Positions 42,391 to 48,586 of a stretch of 48,586 nucleotides of DNA are shown here, in pieces. This DNA is from an uncultured Bacteroidota bacterium. GTDB taxonomy: Bacteria > Bacteroidota > Bacteroidia > UBA4408. Below the pieces are notes generated by a model. The model was not told where the DNA came from, searched no databases, and was given only the letters and a program-made list of their open reading frames with translations. The translations under genes and the position numbers were made by a program. Numbering within the stretch: the stretch's first letter is position 1; each line of letters begins with the position of its first letter. The stretch lies in contig CAIMGI010000196.1 in assembly GCA_903840505.1 (NCBI GenBank), positions 1 to 48,586 on the forward strand. Reading direction: 5' to 3'.

Positions 42391-43755
42391 CTACCCAAAC
42401 AACTGTTCAAATACTTCTTCCACTTTACTTACTGCGTGTATTTTTATACCAACTTTGGGCAGTCCTTTTAAATTGTATTTTGAAATAAATATTTCTTCGA
42501 AGCCTAATTTTTCAGCCTCCAATATGCGTTGGTCAACGCGCGTTACTGGACGAATTTCGCCCGACAAGCCTACCTCAGCTGCAAAACAAACTTTGGGCGA
42601 AATGGCAATGTCTTCGCTGGAAGATAGGATTGCACAAACAACCCCCAAATCAATTGCTGGATCATCAACACGCAAACCTCCAGCAATGTTTAAAAAAACA
42701 TCTTTTATTCCTAGCTTAAACCCACAACGTTTTTCCAATACAGCCAACAACATCGACAACCTTCTCAAATCAAATCCTGTAGACGAACGCTGAGGGGTAC
42801 CATACGCAGCACTACTTACCAATGCTTGCGTTTCAATTAACAAGGGGCGCATTCCCTCCAAGGTTGCCGAAATAGCGATGCCGCTCAATTGTTCATCGCG
42901 GTTTGTAATTAAAATTTCAGATGGATTATTTACTTCACGTAAACCACTTCCTTGCATCTCATAAATTCCCAACTCGTTAGTTGATCCAAATCTATTTTTT
43001 TGGGAGCGTAACAACCGATACACGTGATTTCGGTCGCCCTCAAACTGTAGAACCGTATCCACCATATGTTCCAGTATTTTTGGCCCAGCTAAATTTCCAT
43101 CTTTGGTAATATGTCCCACTAAAAAAACAGGGGTTGACGACTCTTTTGCAAAACGAAGCAACTCGGAAGCGCATTCACGTATTTGCGAAATACTTCCGGG
43201 CGAAGAATCGATGTGTGCAGTATGCAATGTCTGTATTGAGTCAATGATGAGAATATTTGGCTCAAGCGTTTCTATTTGTTTAAAAATATTTTGTGTAGAT
43301 GTTTCAGTAAGGATGTAACAATTTGGGTTAGTATAGCCAATGCGTTCAGCGCGCATTCTAATTTGTTGTTCACTTTCTTCACCCGAAACATACAATACTT
43401 TCAACTTGTTTTCCTTCAATGCTAATTGCAACATCAAGGTGGATTTTCCTATCCCCGGCTCACCACCAAACAATACTATTGACCCGGGAACCAAGCCACC
43501 GCCAAGCACACGAGCAAGCTCCTTGTCTTGTATTTCAATTCGCTGGTCAGCCGAACTGTTTATTTCATTAATTAATTGGGGGGTATTAACACGTTGACTT
43601 TTTGCACTTATACCGGGAGTTTTTTTATCCTCTTCACGTTGAATTATTTCCTCAACATAGGTATTCCACTCGTTGCAAGAAGGACAATTGCCAATCCATT
43701 TGGCGGATTGCGCACCACAGCTCTGACAAAAAAATGCCGATTTAACTTTTGCCAC
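42391..43755 (-). CDS. radA: DNA repair protein RadA
   Basis: A 454-residue RecA-like ATPase that helps process recombination intermediates and extends branch migration. In order: an N-terminal C4 zinc finger (C10-x2-C13...C24-x2-C27), Walker A GGEPGIGKST (about residues 92-101), Walker B ILIIDSIQT, the RadA-specific KNRFG motif (RSQKNRFGSTNELGIYEM) and a C-terminal Lon-like domain (GVCAILSSSEDI...FAAEVGLSGEIRPV). The start is a GTG. Length matches the family. Confidence 0.97.
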   Translation of the reverse strand: MAKVKSAFFCQSCGAQSAKWIGNCPSCNEWNTYVEEIIQREEDKKTPGISAKSQRVNTPQLINEINSSADQRIEIQDKELARVLGGGLVPGSIVLFGGEPGIGKSTLMLQLALKENKLKVLYVSGEESEQQIRMRAERIGYTNPNCYILTETSTQNIFKQIETLEPNILIIDSIQTLHTAHIDSSPGSISQIRECASELLRFAKESSTPVFLVGHITKDGNLAGPKILEHMVDTVLQFEGDRNHVYRLLRSQKNRFGSTNELGIYEMQGSGLREVNNPSEILITNRDEQLSGIAISATLEGMRPLLIETQALVSSAAYGTPQRSSTGFDLRRLSMLLAVLEKRCGFKLGIKDVFLNIAGGLRVDDPAIDLGVVCAILSSSEDIAISPKVCFAAEVGLSGEIRPVTRVDQRILEAEKLGFEEIFISKYNLKGLPKVGIKIHAVSKVEEVFEQLFG

Positions 43756-43770
43756 TTTACCTGAACTATT

Positions 43771-44403
43771 TTACTTATCGTATTTTTTGTATTCGGCAGG
43801 AATGCTAAACAGAGAAGCATCTAGCACCTTTTTTTCGATTTTTGTTGTAACAATCGCATTCTTAAAATCGCGCAACAAATTCCTTTCCGTTGCTTCCAAA
43901 GCCATTGCGCCAACAACGGTGGGAGCTTGCATAAAATAAACCGAAAGTTTATCTTTTCTGTTTAACACTTTGAGTAAACCATTAAAAAAATCGAACTTGT
44001 CTTCAGCAACCCAATAAGAGACTTCTGTGTTCTCTGCTTTGTTACGCATTCGCCATAACTTACAAGTATATCCATTAATTATTTTTGTGCCGCTTGTTTT
44101 ATTTACTTCAACCTTTCCTGTTATTATAGGCTTGGAAAGTGCCGGCACTTCCATATACATTTTGCGATCGGGACTAAGTGCTAAAATATTTCCTTTTACC
44201 AAGTCAACTAACATAATCCCCGCAATAACACCCTTTTTATTCATCTCCTCTATTCGCACATTGTTGCCTTTTACATAATAACGATACTTAATGGTATCTA
44301 CTGCCGAAATTTTATTAAAATCCATTACACCTTCAAAGGGTTGGGCAATGGAAATAACGCTGATGGCGCTGAATAAAAATAGGACTAGTATGTGTTTTTT
44401 CAT
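43771..44403 (-). CDS. Exported DUF4412 protein
   Basis: A 210-residue protein with a signal peptide (MKKHILVLFLFSAISVISIAQ). The mature part follows the DUF4412 pattern: FEGVMDFNKI..., KYRYYVKGNNVRIEEMNKKG, LVDLVKGNILALSPDRKMYMEVP, GYTCKLWRMRNKAENTEVSYWVAEDK and FSIPAEYKKYDK. This is probably a lipocalin- or LolA-like beta fold in the periplasm. Function unknown. It precedes radA by 15 bp on the same strand. Confidence 0.88.
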   Translation of the reverse strand: MKKHILVLFLFSAISVISIAQPFEGVMDFNKISAVDTIKYRYYVKGNNVRIEEMNKKGVIAGIMLVDLVKGNILALSPDRKMYMEVPALSKPIITGKVEVNKTSGTKIINGYTCKLWRMRNKAENTEVSYWVAEDKFDFFNGLLKVLNRKDKLSVYFMQAPTVVGAMALEATERNLLRDFKNAIVTTKIEKKVLDASLFSIPAEYKKYDK

Positions 44404-44465
44404 TTTTAACGTTTTGTAGGCTTCTAAAATACTAATTTTTAAGGAGCAAAAACTATAATTTAAGA

Positions 44466-44473
44466 TATCTTTG
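44466..44473 (+). promoter_or_regulatory. -7 promoter element TATCTTTG, ATG four bases downstream
   Basis: Exact TAnnTTTG ending four bases before the yraN ATG at 44478; leaderless candidate. Confidence 0.6.
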
Positions 44474-44477
44474 TAAT

Positions 44478-44840
44478 ATGGCCCAGCACAATCAAACAGG
44501 AATAGAAGGAGAACGAATTGCTAGAGAATTTTTAGAATATAGCGGCTATACCATTTTAAAATCAAATTGGCGCAAAGGAAAGGCGGAAGTTGACATCATT
44601 GCCCAACAAAACAGCATAATTGTTTTTGTTGAAGTAAAAACCAGAACAAGCGAAGCCTTTGGAATGCCTTACGAAGCGGTACATTCCCAAAAAGAAGAAA
44701 TGCTTATAAATGCTGCCGAAATTTTTATAGAAGAAATAAATAGTGATGCGGAAGTTCGCTTTGATATTTTATCCATTGTTTTAAACAACAAAGCTCCTAA
44801 AATAGAACACATTCTTGATGCTTTTTCGGGACACAGCTAA
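44478..44840 (+). CDS. yraN: YraN family (UPF0102) endonuclease-like protein
   Basis: A 120-residue protein of the UPF0102 family with a Holliday-junction-resolvase-like fold. The nuclease residues are visible: GIEGERIAREFLEYSGY (E12), GKAEVDIIAQQNSIIVFVEVKTR with D39, E52 and K54 (the D-ExK pattern). No biochemical function is firmly established. The ATG lies four bases from a perfect -7 box. The pseudouridine synthase gene begins 18 bp downstream and also has its own -7 box. Confidence 0.92.
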   Translation: MAQHNQTGIEGERIAREFLEYSGYTILKSNWRKGKAEVDIIAQQNSIIVFVEVKTRTSEAFGMPYEAVHSQKEEMLINAAEIFIEEINSDAEVRFDILSIVLNNKAPKIEHILDAFSGHS

Positions 44841-44846
44841 AAACCG

Positions 44847-44854
44847 TATATTTG
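44847..44854 (+). promoter_or_regulatory. -7 promoter element TATATTTG, ATG four bases downstream
   Basis: Exact TAnnTTTG ending four bases before the pseudouridine synthase ATG at 44859; leaderless candidate. Confidence 0.6.
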
Positions 44855-44858
44855 CAGT

Positions 44859-46526
44859 ATGAGAGAGAAATTTGAATCAAAAAAGGGAGACAAGAAGTCA
44901 GCAGGTAAAAAAGTACGTAAAGCAGACGGTGGATCTTACAATAAAAAGCCATTTCGAAAATCAGATGGTGACAAACCCTTTTCTTTTAAAAGAAAATCGG
45001 ATAAAGAAGATAGTGAGGATAAGCCCTTCAGAAAGTCGTATGGAAATGCTGACACCTCTTCTGAAAAACCTAAAAGCAGAACAAGAGAAGAATTCAAAAA
45101 GCCTTTTAAGAAATCCTTTTCAAAATCAGAAAGCGGAAGTAGCGATAAAAAAGATTTTTCGCCACGATTTAAAAAACCGTTCAGAAAATCGGAAGACGAT
45201 AAGGCCTTTTCTTTTAAAAGAAGTGGAGATAAAGAAGGTGTGGAAAAAAAATCATTTAGAAAACCTTTTTCAAAATCGGAAAGCAGTGATGGGAAAGATT
45301 CTTCTTCACGGTTTAAAAAGCCATTCCGAAAAACAGAAGGCGAATCAAAGCCGCCATTCCAGAGAGGTAGAGACAATAAGGATTCTGAAAACAAACCCTT
45401 CAGAAAATCGTATGGGGATGGCGACAACTCTTTTAAAAACAGAAACAGTGAAAGAAAAGAGCAATCTTTCAGAAAGCCGAGTGATGATGCCAAAGCTCCT
45501 TTTAAAAGAACAAGAAGCGGAGAAGAAAAAACTGCTACACCATTTAAAAGAACAGGTGAAAAAGCAGCATCAACATTTGTAAAAAAAACACCCTTTAGAA
45601 GAAAAGACAGCGATGCAAAATCGTATTTCGGGGGCAACAAGTTAACAGAAACGGGCGAAGAGGGTTTTAAAAAATCGTTTACACGCAATTCCGACAAGGA
45701 GAATGTTGAAGAAAAAAGAGTGCCTTCTTCGCATTATACAAAAAAACCCTTTCAAAAAAATCCTTCTAAATACAACAAGAGTGAAAAAATAAATCACACG
45801 GGTAAAAAGGAAGACGATGGTTTGATGCGACTAAATAAATACATTGCCAATGCAGGAATTTGTTCGCGCAGAGAGGCCGATGTGCTTATTCAAACAGGTT
45901 CAGTGAGTGTTAACGGAACAATGATTACCGAGTTGGGATATAGAATAAAACCAACCGATATGGTTAGCTATGGCGGACAAACCATTAAGCGCGAAAAAAT
46001 GGTGTATATGGTAATTAATAAACCTAAAAATTTTATCACTACTTCCGATGATCCATTCGATAGAGAAACTGTTCTATCCTTGATAAAAGGTGCTTGTAAA
46101 GAGCGCGTTTATCCTGTTGGAAGACTTGACAGAAATACTACCGGTGTTTTAATAATAACCAACGATGGTGAAATGACTAAAAAGTTAACTCACCCTCGTT
46201 ACGAAAAGAAAAAAATATACCACGTTGTGCTTGATAAGCCGGTTACGGGAGCTGACATAAAACAAATTAAAGAAGGCTTAGAGCTAGAGGATGGTCTTAT
46301 TAAAGTAGATGAGGTTAGCTATGTTTCCGGTGCCGACAAAAAGGAAGTTGGAATAGAGTTGCACTCTGGTAAAAACAGAATTGTTCGCAGAATATTTGAA
46401 CACCTGGGCTATGATGTGAAAAAACTCGACAGGGTTTCATTTGCAGGACTAACAAAAAAAGATTTACCACGCGGAAGATGGCGCTTTTTAACCCAACAAG
46501 AAATTGATTTTTTAAAAATGAGCTAA
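44859..46526 (+). CDS. RluB/RsuA-type pseudouridine synthase with a 320-residue basic repeat tail
   Basis: A 555-residue protein. Residues 1-320 are low-complexity and rich in Lys, Arg, Ser, Phe, Asp, with many copies of a KKPFRKS(E/D/Y)-like unit (at about 30, 56, 80, 105, 131, 153, 179, 204). Residues 323-370 form an S4 RNA-binding domain (MRLNKYIANAGICSRREADVLI). From 381 the catalytic domain follows, with the motif GRLDRNTTGVLIITNDGE and catalytic D424. The core enzyme isomerises uridine in rRNA, most like RluB (23S U2605) or RluF/RsuA. The tail is not part of the classic enzyme but similar tails are seen in Bacteroidota. Confidence 0.92.
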   Translation: MREKFESKKGDKKSAGKKVRKADGGSYNKKPFRKSDGDKPFSFKRKSDKEDSEDKPFRKSYGNADTSSEKPKSRTREEFKKPFKKSFSKSESGSSDKKDFSPRFKKPFRKSEDDKAFSFKRSGDKEGVEKKSFRKPFSKSESSDGKDSSSRFKKPFRKTEGESKPPFQRGRDNKDSENKPFRKSYGDGDNSFKNRNSERKEQSFRKPSDDAKAPFKRTRSGEEKTATPFKRTGEKAASTFVKKTPFRRKDSDAKSYFGGNKLTETGEEGFKKSFTRNSDKENVEEKRVPSSHYTKKPFQKNPSKYNKSEKINHTGKKEDDGLMRLNKYIANAGICSRREADVLIQTGSVSVNGTMITELGYRIKPTDMVSYGGQTIKREKMVYMVINKPKNFITTSDDPFDRETVLSLIKGACKERVYPVGRLDRNTTGVLIITNDGEMTKKLTHPRYEKKKIYHVVLDKPVTGADIKQIKEGLELEDGLIKVDEVSYVSGADKKEVGIELHSGKNRIVRRIFEHLGYDVKKLDRVSFAGLTKKDLPRGRWRFLTQQEIDFLKMS

Positions 46527-46527
46527 T

Positions 46528-47970
46528 ATGCTAACGATTAAAAATTATATCAATGGCGAACTGATTGAGCCTATTGCAAAAAGTTATATCGACAATTACA
46601 ATCCTGCTACAGGAGCCGTTTATTCCCTTATTCCCGATTCGGACGAACGCGATGTACAGCTTGCCGTTACAGCGGCAACAGCGGCTTTCCCTTCGTGGAG
46701 CATAACACCAAAAAATGAACGCTCGGCAATACTTATACGCATTGTTCAGCTTATTGAAAAAAATTTAGAAAAACTTGCCATCGCTGAATCAATCGATAAT
46801 GGAAAACCTGTTTGGTTGGCTAAAATGGTTGATATTCCGCGCGCTGCAAGCAATTTTCATTTTTATGCTACTGCCATTTTGCACGATGCTACCGAAACGC
46901 ATACGATGGAGAATACCGCCATTAACTATACAGTGAGGCAGCCAATAGGTGTTGCTGGTTGTATTTCTCCTTGGAACTTACCTCTTTACTTGTTTACTTG
47001 GAAAATTGCTCCTGCTATAGCTTCTGGTAATTGCGTTGTGGCTAAACCATCGGAAATTACCCCAATGACAGCCTTTTTATTATCTGAAATCTGTATTGAA
47101 GCAGGTTTGCCCAAAGGCGTATTGAATATTGTTCACGGGTATGGACACAAAGTAGGTTCTGCTATTACAGCACATCCTCACATTCCCATAATTTCTTTTA
47201 CAGGAGGAACAAAAACAGGTGCTGAGATTGCCAGAGTAGCTGCTCCTATGTTTAAAAAACTTTCATTGGAATTGGGCGGAAAAAACCCCAACATTATTTT
47301 TGCTGATTGCGACTTTGATAAAATGTTAAAAACAACTATCAATTCATCGTTCTCAAACCAAGGAGAAATATGCCTTTGCGGTTCGCGCATATTTATTGAA
47401 AGAAGCATTTATGAAAAATTTAAAACTGAATTTGTAGCACAAACAAAAAAACTAAAGGTGGGCAACCCTGCCGATGATACAAACAGACTAGGTGCAATTG
47501 TTTCCAAACAACATATGGAAAAAATACTTTCCTATATCGAACTTTCAAAGCAAGAAGGCGGAAGCATTTTATGTGGAGGAAAACAAGCACTTATTGCGGG
47601 CGAATTTGAAAAGGGCTGGTATATTGAGCCTACTATTATTGAAGGATTAGCATATGATTGCCGCACCAACCAAGAAGAAATATTTGGACCTGTTGTAACG
47701 CTAACTCCTTTTGATACCGAAGAAGAAGTGCTGAAAATGGCAAACAGTACAATATATGGATTAGCAGCAACTGTTTGGACAGAAAATTTAACAAAAGCAC
47801 ACCGTGTTGCAAATGATTTACATTCGGGAATAGTGTGGGTTAATTGTTGGTTGTTGCGAGATTTAAGAACACCCTTTGGAGGTGTTAAAAGTAGCGGAGT
47901 AGGTCGCGAAGGAGGCTTTGAAGCCCTTCACTTTTTTACAGAACCTAAAAATGTATGCATAAAATTGTAA
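46528..47970 (+). CDS. ALDH8A1-like aldehyde dehydrogenase, probable 2-aminomuconic semialdehyde dehydrogenase
   Basis: A 480-residue NAD-dependent aldehyde dehydrogenase. Catalytic C282 lies in NQGEICLCGSR and the general base is E248 in LELGGKNP. ISPWNLPLYLFTWKIAPA, the motif INYTVRQPIGVAG, and the C-terminal VWVNCWLLRDLRTPFGGVKSSGVGREGG match what I recall of human ALDH8A1 and bacterial AmnC/NbaE closely, which oxidise 2-aminomuconate (or 2-hydroxymuconate) semialdehyde. With the RidA protein at 35.5 kb it suggests the oxidative kynurenine branch. It starts one base after the pseudouridine synthase ends. Substrate is inference; the enzyme class is certain. Confidence 0.92.
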   Translation: MLTIKNYINGELIEPIAKSYIDNYNPATGAVYSLIPDSDERDVQLAVTAATAAFPSWSITPKNERSAILIRIVQLIEKNLEKLAIAESIDNGKPVWLAKMVDIPRAASNFHFYATAILHDATETHTMENTAINYTVRQPIGVAGCISPWNLPLYLFTWKIAPAIASGNCVVAKPSEITPMTAFLLSEICIEAGLPKGVLNIVHGYGHKVGSAITAHPHIPIISFTGGTKTGAEIARVAAPMFKKLSLELGGKNPNIIFADCDFDKMLKTTINSSFSNQGEICLCGSRIFIERSIYEKFKTEFVAQTKKLKVGNPADDTNRLGAIVSKQHMEKILSYIELSKQEGGSILCGGKQALIAGEFEKGWYIEPTIIEGLAYDCRTNQEEIFGPVVTLTPFDTEEEVLKMANSTIYGLAATVWTENLTKAHRVANDLHSGIVWVNCWLLRDLRTPFGGVKSSGVGREGGFEALHFFTEPKNVCIKL

Positions 47971-47979
47971 GCAAAAAAA

Positions 47980-48078
47980 TTAAGCGATATTCTGCTTCAT
48001 TCCGTTTGTTACAAACCAACTGAAATTCTTGTCAAACCACCTTTCTATGCGCAAATACATTGTAATAATTAACTTCAT
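47980..48078 (-). CDS. Possible 32-residue small protein
   Basis: In the 218-bp gap between the dehydrogenase and ybeY, the minus strand encodes MKLIITMYLRIERWFDKNFS and then WFVTNGMKQNIA. Evenly spaced aromatic and basic residues suggest an amphipathic helix. I know of no family for it and no promoter box was identified, so it may be chance. Confidence 0.3.
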   Translation of the reverse strand: MKLIITMYLRIERWFDKNFSWFVTNGMKQNIA

Positions 48079-48188
48079 TGCAAAAAATTTTGGGTTTACT
48101 ATTTCAAATAACAGCGAAAAGGTATGATTTGTTGCATTGATATTGTAAATTCGTTTTCCTATTTTATTAACACTTCATTGTTAGCATA

Positions 48189-48586
48189 GTGAAAACAAAA
48201 TTTACAATCCATTATTTTAACGAGAAGTGTTCTTTTACATTGAAAGGCAAAAAGAATACCTCTGCCTGGCTTACAAAAGTGTTAGAAAAAGAAGGAAAAG
48301 CTGCCGGGGAAATAAATTATATTTTTTGCAACGATGCTTATTTGGTACAATTAAACAATACCCATTTGCAACATAACACCTATACTGATATTATTACTTT
48401 CGACTACAGCGAAAAATTAAGCCAAACTGTTGCTTCAGATATTTACATCAGTGTTGAACGAGTAAAAGAAAATGCAAAAGTATTTAATACCTCATTCCAA
48501 GAAGAACTCAACCGAGTGATGGTACACGGAGTGCTGCATTTATGTGGTTACAAGGATAAAAAAACAGAAGAGAAAAAGGAAATGAG
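48189..48586 (+). CDS. ybeY: rRNA maturation endonuclease YbeY, 3' end cut by the window
   Basis: Translated by eye from the GTG at 48189; 132 codons are visible before the window ends. The fold markers are INYIFCNDAYLVQLNNTHLQHNTYTDIITFDYSEK and the metal motif VMVHGVLHLCGYKDK (HGxLHLxGYxD), with the third metal ligand Asp in place of the usual His, a variant I recall as common in this phylum. YbeY is a metal-dependent RNase for 16S rRNA 3' maturation and ribosome quality control. Only the last part of the protein is missing. Confidence 0.93.
   Translation, partial: MKTKFTIHYFNEKCSFTLKGKKNTSAWLTKVLEKEGKAAGEINYIFCNDAYLVQLNNTHLQHNTYTDIITFDYSEKLSQTVASDIYISVERVKENAKVFNTSFQEELNRVMVHGVLHLCGYKDKKTEEKKEM

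Noticed and set aside
44872-45697. Long alternative frames on both strands within the pseudouridine synthase tail
   Set aside because: Low-complexity shadows of the KKPFRKS repeats; neither has a recognisable domain or promoter.
1-48586. tRNA, rRNA, CRISPR, insertion sequence or prophage genes
   Set aside because: I looked through the intergenic gaps for cloverleaf-like arms, TTCGA loops, transposase motifs and regular spacers and saw none.

Overview
The window is about 48.6 kb of AT-rich chromosome from a member of the Bacteroidota. It is probably a free-living aquatic or soil relative of the Cytophagia/Sphingobacteriia/Chitinophagia or a candidate group; the genus cannot be told from this sequence. 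The evidence is the recurrent promoter element TAnnTTTG, the near absence of Shine-Dalgarno sequences, secreted proteins with FG-GAP, lamin-tail and gliding-type C-terminal domains, an ileS-dksA-lspA gene order, and many small families typical of the phylum (DUF4412, DUF6265, DUF1569, short TauE). Nothing looks like a prophage, insertion sequence, CRISPR array, rRNA or tRNA gene. Most of the window is ordinary core genome.

Layout: (1) 1-2.0 kb, a SulP anion transporter cut by the window edge and a small exported protein. (2) 2.2-10.4 kb, a complete phosphate-acquisition regulon: a single-domain receiver, an OprP-type porin, pstS, pstC-pstA-pstB-phoU, then a DUF47 (PhoU-like) gene with a Pit transporter. 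Short TTAACA-like direct repeats with an 11-bp pitch lie before each transcription unit and are probably the Pho boxes of this lineage. (3) 10.4-20.4 kb, prfB with a classic programmed +1 frameshift, a SPOR protein, a structured repeat element, an MFS symporter, a metallo-beta-lactamase-fold hydrolase, a large lamin-tail surface protein, undecaprenol/diacylglycerol kinase and a DUF502 membrane protein. (4) 20.4-26.7 kb, a large FG-GAP/ASPIC secreted protein next to two tandem vanadium-haloperoxidase/PAP2-like exported enzymes. (5) 26.7-33.7 kb, a small P-loop kinase, a seven-helix membrane protein, a three-gene minus-strand operon (PAP2 phosphatase, half-size TauE, TolB-propeller/outer-membrane barrel fusion) and an RsmB-type RNA methyltransferase. 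(6) 33.9-48.6 kb, housekeeping genes: an epimerase, a RidA-type 2-aminomuconate deaminase candidate, ileS, a histone-H1-like/DksA fusion, lspA, radA, yraN, a pseudouridine synthase with a long basic tail, an ALDH8A1-like dehydrogenase and the start of ybeY.

The most notable observations are: the shared 11-bp-pitch Pho-box code (with a 3 x 20-bp version before DUF47-pit); a PstC whose periplasmic N-terminal segment aligns with part of PstS; at least six genes in which the TAnnTTTG box lies only 4-5 nt from the start codon, predicting leaderless mRNAs; two independent low-complexity basic tails grafted onto nucleic-acid-binding proteins; the FG-GAP/haloperoxidase cluster; and two small decayed genes.
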